This document shows, one piece after another, positions 45,876 through 54,495 of a stretch of 63,142 nucleotides of DNA. How positions within the stretch are numbered: position 1 is the first letter of the stretch; each line of letters opens with the position of its first letter. The DNA is from Lysobacteraceae bacterium NML91-0213 (GTDB lineage Bacteria; Pseudomonadota; Gammaproteobacteria; Xanthomonadales; Xanthomonadaceae). The stretch lies in the NCBI GenBank assembly GCA_002798175.1, contig NWQL01000001.1, forward strand, positions 546,408 through 609,549, given 5' to 3'. The notes under the pieces were generated by a model that saw nothing but the letters and a program-made list of their open reading frames with translations, searched no databases and had not been told where the DNA came from. A program made the translations under genes and the position numbers.

Positions 45876-46643
45876 TCATTGCGCGAGGCCGAACAACCGG
45901 CAGGCATTGCGGGTGGTGGCCTCGGCGAGATCGCCGGGTGCCATTCCGCGCAGCCCGGCCACCACCTCGCAGACGCGGGGCAGGCGTGCCGGTTCGTTGC
46001 GCTGGCCGCGGTGGTCGCTGTCGGGCTGGTCGGGCGCGTCGGTTTCCAGCACCAGCTGCTCCAGCGGCACCGCCGCCACCACCCGGTGCATGCGCTTCGC
46101 GCGCTCGTAGGTCACCGGCCCGCCGATGCCGATCAGGAAACCCAGCCGGTGCAGCTGGCGCGCCTGTTCCTCGCTGCCGGCAAAACTGTGCACCACCCCA
46201 TGCACGCTGCCGATGCGCCGGATCGATCGGATCACAGCATCCACCGCGCGTCGTGCATGCACGATCAGCGGCAGGCCGGTGTCGCGGGCAAGTTCCAGGT
46301 GGCCGTCGAACCAGCGCTGCTGTGCGTCGAGGTCGAGCCCTTCGAGGTAATGGTCCAGACCGCATTCGCCGATCGCCACCGGCCGTTCGCGGCGGACCCA
46401 GGCCTCGAGCACGTCGAGATGCCCGTCGGCGTGGTGTTCGAGGAAGGTCGGGTGCATGCCGTAGGCCGCATGCAGGCCCGGGTCGAGCTGGCAGGCCTCG
46501 CGCAGCAGTGGCCATTCGTCGGCATGGGTGCCCGGCAGGATCTGCCGGGTCACGCCAGCCGCGCGCGCGCGGGCGACCACGGCCTCGCGGTCAGGATCGA
46601 ACTCGCTGGCGTCCAGATGGCAGTGCGTATCGACCAGCATCAT
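45876..46643 (-). CDS. TatD family metal-dependent hydrolase
   Basis: A 255-residue TIM-barrel nuclease/hydrolase. Metal ligands are visible in VDTHCHLDASEFD, in AIGECGLDHYLEG, in LIVHARRAVDAV and VVHSFAGSEEQ, and in VLETDAPDQPD. It is YcfH/TatD-like; the family shows 3'-5' DNase activity in some members. It is convergent with tcdA and 11 nt downstream of a small membrane-protein gene. Confidence 0.92.
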   Translation of the reverse strand: MMLVDTHCHLDASEFDPDREAVVARARAAGVTRQILPGTHADEWPLLREACQLDPGLHAAYGMHPTFLEHHADGHLDVLEAWVRRERPVAIGECGLDHYLEGLDLDAQQRWFDGHLELARDTGLPLIVHARRAVDAVIRSIRRIGSVHGVVHSFAGSEEQARQLHRLGFLIGIGGPVTYERAKRMHRVVAAVPLEQLVLETDAPDQPDSDHRGQRNEPARLPRVCEVVAGLRGMAPGDLAEATTRNACRLFGLAQ

Positions 46644-46654
46644 GCGTCGGGTGC

Positions 46655-46894
46655 TCAGCGCTGGCGCCGCGCCTGGCCATCGATCGGCGGCCGGCCGTCC
46701 GGTGTCGACGCGTCGTTGCGCTTTACCCGTGCCAGCAGCAACGTGCCCAGGCCGAGCAGGAGTTCGTCCACCAGCGGGATCGGGTCGGGCACCACCAGGG
46801 TCAGCGCGAACAGGGCGGCGGTCACCGCGAACAGGCGTGGATAGCTCAGGCGACCGAGCCAGCGCAGCATGGGACCAAGCAGCAGATAGCGCAT
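46655..46894 (-). CDS. small membrane protein (DUF6116-like)
   Basis: A 79-residue protein. Residues ~10-40 (LRWLGRLSYPRLFAVTAALF) and ~36-58 are hydrophobic, interrupted by VPDPIPLVDELLLGLG, and the tail is basic and polar (RVKRNDASTPDG). Such proteins are widespread in Xanthomonadaceae as DUF6116; the assignment is from memory of the family pattern. It precedes tatD on the same strand. Confidence 0.65.
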   Translation of the reverse strand: MRYLLLGPMLRWLGRLSYPRLFAVTAALFALTLVVPDPIPLVDELLLGLGTLLLARVKRNDASTPDGRPPIDGQARRQR

Positions 46895-47065
46895 GCGACG
46901 ACTCCGTATGACGGGGATGACCGGCTCGACGTCACGCTATCACGCAGGCTTCGGCGCAGCGTTCAGGGATTGTCCGGGGTAAGCGTTTTCGCCGCGGCAT
47001 CCGTTCAGGAAGGACATGCTCGAATCCGGCCAACGCTTCGCGACGAGCGAGCCAGGAGAGAAACC

Positions 47066-47875
47066 ATGAAGAACAACACCCTCGCCATCGCCCTCGCCTC
47101 GCTGCTTGTCGGCGGCGTGGCTGTCGCCGCCTTCCAGAGCAATCGCGACGAGGTGCCGGCCACCGGCGCGTCGTCGGGTGTGTTCGAGACCGTCGATGGC
47201 GACCAGGCGCTGGTCGCGGATGCCATTCCGGTGGGCGGCCGGGTCGAATACGCGGACGTGGTGAACGTCGAGCCGATCACCGAGCGCCGCGATCTCTATG
47301 CAAGCGTGATCGGCAGCGCGCCGATCCACGAGACCACCACCAGCACCACGCCGCGCGAGGTCTGCGAGGACGTCGTGGTGCAGGAGCGCCTGCCCGAGCG
47401 CGACGGCAATGTCGGCGGCACCGTGGCAGGCGCGGTCATTGGCGGCCTCGTCGGCAACCAGGTGGGCGGCGGCAATGGCCGCAAGCTCGCGACGGCGGCG
47501 GGCGCGACCGCGGGCGGCTTCATCGGCAACCGGGTCGACCGTAATCATGTGGGTGGTCGCGTGGTGGAACGCGTCGACCGCCAGTGCCGCACCGTGCAGG
47601 ACTCGTCGCAGTCGTCGCGGGTGGTCGCCTATGACGTGACCTACCGCAACCCCGACGGCAGCACAGGCACGCTGCGCACCGACAGCAAGCCCGGCGAGCA
47701 GATCCGCCTGGGGGCCGAGGAGGTGCCGGTGGCCTATGACGTCACCTACCGCTTCGACGGCCGCGAACGCACCGTGCGCATGGAGCAGCGCCCCGCCGGC
47801 GAGCGCCTGCCGGTGCTCGATGGCCAGGTCGTGACCCAGACCGCCGCGGTCGACGACGACGTGCGGATGCAGTAA
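47066..47875 (+). CDS. glycine-zipper 2TM domain protein
   Basis: A 269-residue envelope protein. The N-terminal signal/anchor is MKNNTLAIALASLLVGGVAV. The glycine zipper is in the middle (~114-155: GTVAGAVIGGLVGNQVGGGN, AAGATAGGFIGNRV). The C-terminal third has two repeated beta units, VVAYDVTYRNPDG and PVAYDVTYRFDG. CCAGGAGAG is the ribosome site. The 171 nt upstream hold no recognised promoter. A terminator follows. Confidence 0.82.
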   Translation: MKNNTLAIALASLLVGGVAVAAFQSNRDEVPATGASSGVFETVDGDQALVADAIPVGGRVEYADVVNVEPITERRDLYASVIGSAPIHETTTSTTPREVCEDVVVQERLPERDGNVGGTVAGAVIGGLVGNQVGGGNGRKLATAAGATAGGFIGNRVDRNHVGGRVVERVDRQCRTVQDSSQSSRVVAYDVTYRNPDGSTGTLRTDSKPGEQIRLGAEEVPVAYDVTYRFDGRERTVRMEQRPAGERLPVLDGQVVTQTAAVDDDVRMQ

Positions 47876-47918
47876 CCACGCCGGGCACGCGCCCGGCCGC
47901 TGACGGCGATGGGAAGGG

Positions 47919-47946
47919 AAGGGCCGGATCATGTCCGGCCCTTCTT
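47919..47946 (+). terminator. intrinsic terminator-like hairpin
   Basis: AAGGGCCGGA, loop TCATG, TCCGGCCCTT: a perfect 10-bp stem followed by a T-rich CTTCTT stretch, about 45 nt after the glycine-zipper gene. Confidence 0.8.
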
Positions 47947-48025
47947 CGTTGGGCGTGACCGGCTGTCCTGGCGGCCCGGCGCGCGAACCGGGTCCGTGGT
48001 CCGTGGCCCCGCGCGGCCGGGGCGA

Positions 48026-48031
48026 TACAAT
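48026..48031 (+). promoter_or_regulatory. -10-like hexamer upstream of the glutaryl-CoA dehydrogenase gene
   Basis: TACAAT lies 26 nt before the ATG at 48058; a transcript would have a leader of about 20 nt. The -35 region (around GTGGCC) is weak. Confidence 0.4.
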
Positions 48032-48057
48032 CGCGGCTTTCCGCACGCGCGAACGCC

Positions 48058-49221
48058 ATGGCCCTCAATCCGTACGATCTCTACGACATCCGCTCACTCC
48101 TGACCGAGGAGGAACAGGCCGTCCAGGACGCCGTGGCGCGCTTCACCGACGAGCGCGTGCTGCCGATCATCGGCGAGTGCTTCGACGAGGGGCGGTTCCC
48201 GAAGGAGCTGATCCCGGAGATCGCGGGGCTGGGCCTGCTGGGTGCGACCCTGCCCGCGCAGTACGGCGGTGCCGAGCTCAACTACGTCAGCTACGGGCTG
48301 ATCTGCCAGGAACTCGAGCGCGGTGACTCCGGCCTGCGCAGCTTCGCCAGCGTGCAGTCCTCGCTGTGCATGTATCCGATCTTCGCCTACGGCACCGAAG
48401 AGCAGAAGATGCGCTGGCTGCCGTCGATGGCGCGCGGCGAAACCATCGGCTGCTTCGGCCTCACCGAACCGCACGGCGGTTCCGACCCGGCCAACATGAA
48501 GACCCACGCGAAGAAGGACGGCGCGGACTGGGTGATCAATGGCTCCAAGATGTGGATCACCAACGGCAACCTCGCCGACATCGCGATCGTCTGGGCGCAG
48601 ACCGACGACGGCATCCAGGGCTTCGTCGTCGAAAAGGACTTCGCCGGCTTCACCGCGCAGGAGGTCAAGCACAAGATGAGCCTGCGCGCATCGGTGACCA
48701 GCGCGCTGTTCTTCGACAACGTGCGCGTGCCCGAGGCCAACCGGCTGCCGAACGTGAAGGGCCTCAAGGGCCCGCTCGGCTGCCTGACCCAGGCGCGCTA
48801 TGGCATCACCTGGGGGCCGATCGGTGCGGCGATTGCCTGCCTCGACGAAGCGCTGGAGTATTCCAAGGAGCGCATGCTGTTCGGCCGCCCGGTCGCGGCC
48901 ACCCAGAGCGCGCAGATCAAGATGGCCGACTGGGCGCGGCGCATCACCTCCGCGCAGCTGCTGTCGCTCCAGCTCGGCCGCCTGAAGGACGCCGGCAAGA
49001 TGCAGCCGACGCAGGTGTCGCTGGCGAAGTGGAACAACTGCCGCATGGCCATCGACATCGCGCGCGAGGCGCGCGACCTGCTGGGCGGCGCCGGCATCAC
49101 CACCGAGCATTCGCCGATCCGCCACGCGCTCAACCTCGAATCGGTGATCACCTACGAGGGCACCGAGACCGTGCACCAGCTGGTGGTGGGCCGCGAACTG
49201 ACCGGCATCAACGCGTTCTGA
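48058..49221 (+). CDS. gcdH: glutaryl-CoA dehydrogenase-type acyl-CoA dehydrogenase
   Basis: A 387-residue FAD enzyme. GCDH-specific stretches are HKMSLRASVTSALFFDNVRV, GPLGCLTQARYGITWGPIGA and SLAKWNNCRMAIDIAREARD. The catalytic base Glu366 is in VITYEGTETVHQL. The family oxidises and decarboxylates glutaryl-CoA to crotonyl-CoA in lysine and tryptophan breakdown. No CoA-transferase gene is adjacent. The next gene is a GNAT acetyltransferase, 82 nt downstream. Confidence 0.88.
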   Translation: MALNPYDLYDIRSLLTEEEQAVQDAVARFTDERVLPIIGECFDEGRFPKELIPEIAGLGLLGATLPAQYGGAELNYVSYGLICQELERGDSGLRSFASVQSSLCMYPIFAYGTEEQKMRWLPSMARGETIGCFGLTEPHGGSDPANMKTHAKKDGADWVINGSKMWITNGNLADIAIVWAQTDDGIQGFVVEKDFAGFTAQEVKHKMSLRASVTSALFFDNVRVPEANRLPNVKGLKGPLGCLTQARYGITWGPIGAAIACLDEALEYSKERMLFGRPVAATQSAQIKMADWARRITSAQLLSLQLGRLKDAGKMQPTQVSLAKWNNCRMAIDIAREARDLLGGAGITTEHSPIRHALNLESVITYEGTETVHQLVVGRELTGINAF

Positions 49222-49303
49222 CCTGCCGGTCTCCGGCGTGCGCCGGGGCCCGCGTCCGCTGCACGGGAGACCGCTCGATGCCATCGGGCCCTGGGGACTT
49301 CGC

Positions 49304-49855
49304 ATGCCGCTTCCCGATATCCGCATAGAAACCGCGCGCCTGGTCCTGCGCCTGCCGCAGGCCGGGGATTTCGACCGCTTCGCCGAACTGATCGGCGACG
49401 AGGACGCGGCGCGCTGGATCGGCGGCCACATGCCGCGTGCGGCCGCGTGGCGCAAGTTCCTGCAGCAGCCCGGCGCGTGGATGATCCAGGGCTTCGGCAT
49501 GTTCTCCATCGTCGACCGCGACAGCGGCCGGTGGCTGGGGCAGGGCGGGCCGTGGCGGCCGGACGGCTGGCCGGGCAACGAGATCGGCTACATGCTCCAT
49601 CGCGATGCGTGGGGCCGGGGTTACGCCACCGAGGCGCTGGCGGCGGCGATCGACTGGGCGCTCGACACGCTCGGTTGGGACGATTTCGTCCACTGCATCG
49701 CGCCCGAGAACATCGCCTCGAAGAAGGTGGCGTCGCGGCTCGGTTCCAGCTTCCTCGGCATGGCCACGCTGCCGCCGCCCTACCAGGATTCGCCCTGTGA
49801 GGTCTGGGGCCAGACCCGCGCGCAGTGGCACGACACCCGCAGGCAGCGCCGCTGA
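49304..49855 (+). CDS. GNAT family N-acetyltransferase (RimJ/RimL-like)
   Basis: A 183-residue acetyltransferase. It opens with PDIRIETARLVLRLPQAGDF and has the acetyl-CoA site HRDAWGRGYATEALAAAIDW and the C-terminal IAPENIASKKVASRLG, the RimJ/RimL (GNAT_3) pattern. Substrate is unknown. The start MPLPDIRIE is chosen; a GTG/ATG series further upstream overlaps nothing but lacks similarity. Confidence 0.88.
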   Translation: MPLPDIRIETARLVLRLPQAGDFDRFAELIGDEDAARWIGGHMPRAAAWRKFLQQPGAWMIQGFGMFSIVDRDSGRWLGQGGPWRPDGWPGNEIGYMLHRDAWGRGYATEALAAAIDWALDTLGWDDFVHCIAPENIASKKVASRLGSSFLGMATLPPPYQDSPCEVWGQTRAQWHDTRRQRR

Positions 49856-49897
49856 CCGCGCTGCATCCGCAACCTCCCCACCAGGCATTCAATCGAC

Positions 49898-52174
49898 ATG
49901 TTCGCAGCCGTACCCAGTCCGATCCCCGCCCGCATGAAGGGGCTCAACCGCGCGGAAATCTGCGACGTCAATTTCCAGGAGTTCGTGCGCGGCTGGAACG
50001 GCCGCGCCGATGCGCGTCCGTCCGATCACGAAGCGATCCTGGACGGCAGCGCGCTGGCGGCGCGGGCCTTCCGCGAGCTGTTCGAATCGCAGCTGATCAG
50101 CCGCCATCTCGACCTGATGGCGCGCGTGCTGCGCGTGCAGAACAAGGTCTTCTACACCATCGGTTCCAGCGGCCACGAAGGCAATGCCATGGTCGCGCGC
50201 GCGACGCGCCACACCGATCCGGCCTTCCTGCACTACCGCAGCGGCGGCTTCATGGCCGAGCGCTTCCGCAAGCTGCCGGGCATGGATCCGGTGATGGATT
50301 CGGCGCTGTCGTTCGCGGCCTCGAAGGAGGATCCCGCGTCCGGCGGCCGCCACAAGGTCTGGGGCAGCAAGCCGCTGTGGGTGCTGCCGCAGACGTCCAC
50401 CATCGCCTCGCACCTGCCCAAGGCCTTCGGAACCGCGGTGGCGATCGAGCAGGCCCGCCGCATCGGCCATGCGCTGCCGATCCCGGCCGACAGCATCGCC
50501 ATCTGCTCCTTCGGCGATGCCTCCAGCAACCACGCCACCGCGCAGACCGCGTTCAACGTCGCGGCGTGGACCGCGTACCAGAAACTGCCGGCGCCGGTGC
50601 TGTTCGTGTGCGAAGACAACGGCATCGGCATCTCGGTGAAGACGCCCGACGGCTGGGTGGCGCGCAACTTCAGCCAGCGCCCGGATCTGGACTACTTTGC
50701 CGCCGACGGCCTTGACCTCGCCGCCGGCTACGGCGATGTGCAGCGCGCTGTCGAGCACTGCCGCCGCACCCGCCGCCCGACCTTCCTGCACCTGCGCACC
50801 ACCCGGATCATGGGCCACGCCGGCACCGACTTCGAGATCGAATGGCGTTCGATCGAGGAGCTGTGCGCGGTCGAGGCCACCGACCCGCTGCTGCGCTCGG
50901 CCGCGATCGCGCTGGAATCGGGGCTGATGTCGAAGGACGATGTCCTCGACCTGTACGAAGCCACGCGCGCCAAGTGCTTCGCCGCCGCCGAGGACGCCGA
51001 CCGCCGGCCGCGCCTGGAGTCGCTGGAGGAGGTGATGGCGCCGCTGGCGCCGTACACGCCGGACGCGGTGGCCGCCGAGGCGGCGCGCGCCGACTACGGC
51101 GACCGCCGCCTCGAGGTTTTCGGTGGCGAAGCGAAGCTGCCCGAGAACCAGCCGCCCAAGCACCTTGCCATCCAGATCAACCAGGCGCTGCACGACCTGT
51201 TCGCCAAGTACCCCGAGACCCTGCTGTTCGGCGAGGACGTGGCGCAGAAGGGCGGCGTCTACACGGTCACCAAGGGCCTGCAGAAGGCCTTCGGCCCGCG
51301 CCGCGTGTTCAACACGCTGCTGGACGAAACCGTTATCCTGGGCCTGGCCCAGGGCTACGCCAACATGGGCCTGCTGCCCATGCCCGAGATCCAGTACCTG
51401 GCGTACTTCCACAACGCCTGCGACCAGATCCGCGGCGAGGCGGCCAGCCTGCAGTTCTTCAGCAACGGCCAGTACCGCAACCCGATGGTGATGCGCATCG
51501 CCTCGCTGGGCTACCAGCGCGGCTTCGGCGGGCACTTCCACAACGACAACTCGATCACCGCGCTGCGCGACATCCCGGGCCTCGTGGTCGGCTGCCCGAG
51601 CCGCGGCGACGACGCGGTCACCATGCTGCGCACGCTGATGGCGCTGGCCAAGGTCGACGGCCGCGTCTGCGCCTTCCTGGAACCGATCGCGCTGTACATG
51701 ACCAAGGACCTGCACGAGGCCGGCGACGGCGGCTGGCTCACCACGTACCCGTCGCCGGACGAGGCGATGCCGCTGGGCGCGGAGCGCGTCTACGATGCCG
51801 ACGCCACCGACCTCGTCGTCTTCACCTACGGCAACGGCGTGCCGATGAGCCTGCGTGCGGCGCGTGCGATCGAAGCCGCCCATGGCTGGAAGGTGCGGGT
51901 GGTGGACCTGCGCTGGCTGCTGCCGTTGAACGAAAACGCGATAGCCCGCCATGCCGGCGAGTGCGCGCGCATCCTGGTGGTCGACGAGGGCCGGCGCAGC
52001 GCCGGCGTGGGCGAGGGCATCATCACCGCGATCACCGAGGCGGGACTCGGCCACAAGCCGCTGCGGCGCGTGGTCGGTGCCGACACCTTCACCCCGCTCG
52101 CGGGCGCCGCGTTCCTGGTGATTCCGTCGGAGGACGATATCGTCGCCGCGGCCGCGGAGCTGGCGGAGGGCTGA
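49898..52174 (+). CDS. fused 2-oxoisovalerate dehydrogenase E1 (alpha-beta)
   Basis: A 758-residue thiamine-diphosphate enzyme with both E1 chains in one protein. The alpha part (~1-390) has the ThDP motif CSFGDASSNHATAQTAFNVA and ending CEDNGIGIS. The beta part (~420-758) has LLFGEDVAQKGGVYTVTKGL and the late RVVDLRWLLPLNEN. E1 decarboxylates branched-chain 2-oxo acids and acylates lipoyl-E2. No E2 or E3 gene is in the window. The natural fusion is known in several bacterial groups. Confidence 0.9.
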   Translation: MFAAVPSPIPARMKGLNRAEICDVNFQEFVRGWNGRADARPSDHEAILDGSALAARAFRELFESQLISRHLDLMARVLRVQNKVFYTIGSSGHEGNAMVARATRHTDPAFLHYRSGGFMAERFRKLPGMDPVMDSALSFAASKEDPASGGRHKVWGSKPLWVLPQTSTIASHLPKAFGTAVAIEQARRIGHALPIPADSIAICSFGDASSNHATAQTAFNVAAWTAYQKLPAPVLFVCEDNGIGISVKTPDGWVARNFSQRPDLDYFAADGLDLAAGYGDVQRAVEHCRRTRRPTFLHLRTTRIMGHAGTDFEIEWRSIEELCAVEATDPLLRSAAIALESGLMSKDDVLDLYEATRAKCFAAAEDADRRPRLESLEEVMAPLAPYTPDAVAAEAARADYGDRRLEVFGGEAKLPENQPPKHLAIQINQALHDLFAKYPETLLFGEDVAQKGGVYTVTKGLQKAFGPRRVFNTLLDETVILGLAQGYANMGLLPMPEIQYLAYFHNACDQIRGEAASLQFFSNGQYRNPMVMRIASLGYQRGFGGHFHNDNSITALRDIPGLVVGCPSRGDDAVTMLRTLMALAKVDGRVCAFLEPIALYMTKDLHEAGDGGWLTTYPSPDEAMPLGAERVYDADATDLVVFTYGNGVPMSLRAARAIEAAHGWKVRVVDLRWLLPLNENAIARHAGECARILVVDEGRRSAGVGEGIITAITEAGLGHKPLRRVVGADTFTPLAGAAFLVIPSEDDIVAAAAELAEG

Positions 52175-52356
52175 TCCGCCGGCAGCGTCCGCCGCAGGGC
52201 CGGATCAGGGCCCTGCGTGGTCGTCGTGCATTCTTCGCCTCGGCCGGGACCTTGGCGAGCACGCCATAGTCCGAATCCTCGCTGGCGTCGGTCTCCAGCG
52301 TCGGCTGGTTGGCCGGATCGCGCTGGCTCCCCCTGCGGGGAGATGCCGGCCAGAAC
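52175..52356. other. spacer with coding-like minus-strand remnant
   Basis: 182 nt between the E1 stop and the OmpA-like stop. A minus-strand frame reads DPANQPTLETDASEDSDYGV and then LAKVPAEAKN, acidic and protein-like but without a start or identifiable family. A small palindrome CTCCCC/GGGGAG (about 52327-52342) lies just after the OmpA gene end. Confidence 0.4.
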
Positions 52357-52851
52357 TCAGTCCGCGAACTGCACGCGCACTTCCACCCGGCGGTTCGGGG
52401 CGAGGCAGTCGCGCAAGGCGTCGCCGCGGATGCCTTCACAGGCCGCCACCGGCTCCACGCTGCCGCGTCCCACCGCGGTGATGCGCTCGGCGGGCACGCC
52501 GCGGTCGACCAGGTAGTCGCGCACCGCATTCGCGCGCTGCTCCGACAGGCGCAGGTTGGCGCGGTCGTTGCCGATGCGGTCGCTGTGGCCGATCACGTGC
52601 ACGATCTCGAGCGGGCGCGCGGACAGGCGGGTAGCCAGGTCGTCGAGCGCGGTGCGGCCCTCGGCGCTGAAGTCCTCGATGCTGGCACTGCCGAAGGCGA
52701 ACAGGCCGTCGGCGGACAGGCGCTCGAGGAACGTGGAGGGCAGCTGCGGGACGGGTTCCGGGCCCGGTTCGGGCGCCGGGGCCCGGCTGGCGCAGGCGGC
52801 AAGCAACAGCGTGGAAAGCGCCGCGGCGGCGGCGGTCGGTACGAAGCGCAT
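52357..52851 (-). CDS. OmpA family lipoprotein
   Basis: A 164-residue lipoprotein. The signal ends in LLLAAC with Cys20. A Pro-rich linker follows, then a peptidoglycan-binding OmpA C-terminal domain (~45-164) with HVIGHSDRIGNDRANLRLSE, RANAVRDYLVDRGVP and CLAPNRRVEVRVQF. It resembles Pal/YiaD-type proteins that tether the outer membrane to peptidoglycan. AGGGGAAC upstream is the ribosome site. Confidence 0.92.
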   Translation of the reverse strand: MRFVPTAAAAALSTLLLAACASRAPAPEPGPEPVPQLPSTFLERLSADGLFAFGSASIEDFSAEGRTALDDLATRLSARPLEIVHVIGHSDRIGNDRANLRLSEQRANAVRDYLVDRGVPAERITAVGRGSVEPVAACEGIRGDALRDCLAPNRRVEVRVQFAD

Positions 52852-53002
52852 GGTAGTTCCCCTTCCTCTGGATGCGGTATCAATACATCGACTGCGTGAA
52901 AGCGGTATGGCGTCCTGCCCGATGCGTCCGCGGTCCGGGCGCCACAACGATGACCGTGCGCGAATATGGGCCGCGCGGGCCCGCCGGATCAAGCGGTGAT
53001 GA

Positions 53003-53860
53003 TCAGCGCGCCAGGCCGTCCAGTAACGGAAGTGCCTCGACCGGCGTGTCGCCGACCCGCAGATCGGCCGGTGGCGGGTCGAGTGGCAGCACCGCAAGCG
53101 CTTCCGGTCCCTGCGCGCAGACGATGCGCCCGCCCCCGGTGGCGGCGCTGACCTCGTCACCCGGCGACACTGCGCCGGCGCCGATCGCCAACCGCGCCAG
53201 GCCGCGCTTCACCTGTCCGAGGAAGTGCGTGCGGGCCACGATTTCCTGGCCGGGGTAACAGCCCTTCTTCACGCTGAAGGCGCGCAGGCGATCCAGCGAC
53301 AGCTGCTGCGGCGTCCACTGTTCCAGTTGCGACGCCTCCAGCCGCGGCAGGCCATGGGCGAGGTCGAGCGCACGCCAGCGGCCATGGGCGACCGGATCGA
53401 TCGTCGCCGGGGCGCCACCCAGGCGCAGCGTGCGGGCATCGCCCACGCCGCCGAGATCGAGCTCGGTCGCGCCATCCTCATCCACCGAAGCCTGCGCGCC
53501 ACGGGCGCTGCCCGGCGCGGCGAACGCCCCGGCCACGGTCACGTCCGCGTCCACTGCCAGGGTGAGCTTGCTGCGGAACACGAAGCCCTGCAGTCGCGCC
53601 ACGAGCCCGGCGGGGTCGGCGTCGAGCAGCAGCAGACGCAGGGTTTCGTCGTCCACGCGCAGCAGGGCGAACAGGGCGACCACGCGACCCTTGGGCGTCA
53701 GCCAGCCGTTCCACTGCCACTGGCCTGTCGCCAGGCCCGCCACGTCGTTCATGAATTGCGCCTGCGCGAACGCGATCGCGTCGCGGCCGTGCATGCGGAT
53801 CACATGGAGGTCGGGGATGGCGAAGAAAGCGCCAGAGCGGCTGTCCGACTTGTCGAGCAT
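53003..53860 (-). CDS. ygfZ: folate-binding Fe-S maturation protein YgfZ
   Basis: A 285-residue GcvT-like folate protein that supports Fe-S cluster enzymes. The signature KKGCYPGQEIVARTH carries the conserved Cys201. The N-terminal part has MHGRDAIAFAQAQFMNDV and GWLTPKGRVVALFAL. The start MLDKSDSRSG is chosen; a longer frame (to 53902) would overlap the divergent SDHAF4 gene. It shares its promoter region with the sdh operon, which encodes an Fe-S enzyme. Confidence 0.9.
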   Translation of the reverse strand: MLDKSDSRSGAFFAIPDLHVIRMHGRDAIAFAQAQFMNDVAGLATGQWQWNGWLTPKGRVVALFALLRVDDETLRLLLLDADPAGLVARLQGFVFRSKLTLAVDADVTVAGAFAAPGSARGAQASVDEDGATELDLGGVGDARTLRLGGAPATIDPVAHGRWRALDLAHGLPRLEASQLEQWTPQQLSLDRLRAFSVKKGCYPGQEIVARTHFLGQVKRGLARLAIGAGAVSPGDEVSAATGGGRIVCAQGPEALAVLPLDPPPADLRVGDTPVEALPLLDGLAR

Positions 53861-53878
53861 GGGCGTGGGAACTAGAAT
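53850..53878 (+). promoter_or_regulatory. promoter of the sdh operon, leaderless
   Basis: TTGTCG (53850-53855) and TAGAAT (53873-53878) are 17 nt apart. The first in-frame GTG of the SDHAF4 gene is at 53886, 7 nt past the -10, so the transcript would start at or beside the start codon. Confidence 0.65.
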
Positions 53879-53885
53879 CCGTACG

Positions 53886-54056
53886 GTGAAGAACCCGGCC
53901 ATGATAGGCGAAAGCGTCCCGACTCCGGATCCGGATCAGGCGGCCACGCCCGCCACGGAACCGACGCCCAGGCCGGTGGAAATCGGCGGACGCGACGGCC
54001 CCGAACCCACCCGATACGGCGACTGGGAAAAGAACGGCCGCTGTATCGACTTCTGA
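53886..54056 (+). CDS. SDHAF4-like succinate dehydrogenase assembly factor (DUF1674)
   Basis: A 56-residue protein (GTG start; an ATG at 53901 would give 51 residues). The C-terminal signature GGRDGPEPTRYGDWEKNGRC with terminal IDF is the DUF1674/SDHAF4 motif. The N-terminal half is Pro/Thr-rich. In mitochondria SDHAF4 binds flavinylated SdhA before complex assembly. Its place immediately before sdhC supports the same role. Confidence 0.88.
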   Translation: MKNPAMIGESVPTPDPDQAATPATEPTPRPVEIGGRDGPEPTRYGDWEKNGRCIDF

Positions 54057-54099
54057 TTCCAGCCACGCGGCACCGCCGCCAGCGAGGAGATTGCCAGCG

Positions 54100-54495
54100 A
54101 TGGCGAATCGCGAACGCCCTTTGTCACCCTTCATGCTTGGACAGACGTACCGGTTCCAGCTGACGTCGCTGTTGTCCATCCTGTTCCGCATTGCCGGCAT
54201 CGGCATCACCGTCGGCGCATTCGTGTTCGCCTGGTGGCTGCTCGCCGTCGCGCAGGGCGGTGACGCCTACGAACGTGCCGCCGCGTGCCTGGCCTCGCCG
54301 GTCGGCATGGTCGCGCTGTTCCTGTTCTCGCTGGGCATGGTCTACCACCTGCTCGCCGGCATCCGTCACCTGCTGTGGGATGCGGGCTGGGGCTTCGAGC
54401 TGCCGGAGGTGTACCGGTCCGGCTATGCCGTGGTCGGCCTGACGCTGGTACTGACGGCGGCGATCTGGTTCGTCGCGCTGCGGGGTGGTGCATGA
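54100..54495 (+). CDS. sdhC: succinate dehydrogenase cytochrome b556 subunit
   Basis: A 131-residue membrane anchor of complex II with three helices. The motif RERPLSPFMLGQTYRFQLTS and the heme-b ligand His83 with His90 (SLGMVYHLLAGIRHLLWDAG) identify SdhC. GAGGAG lies 9 nt before the ATG. The stop overlaps the sdhD start (ATGA). Confidence 0.95.
   Translation: MANRERPLSPFMLGQTYRFQLTSLLSILFRIAGIGITVGAFVFAWWLLAVAQGGDAYERAAACLASPVGMVALFLFSLGMVYHLLAGIRHLLWDAGWGFELPEVYRSGYAVVGLTLVLTAAIWFVALRGGA

Noticed and set aside
49889..52054. 721-codon minus-strand frame opposite the fused E1
   Set aside because: Antisense of a well-conserved ThDP enzyme; His/Gln/Arg-rich without motifs.
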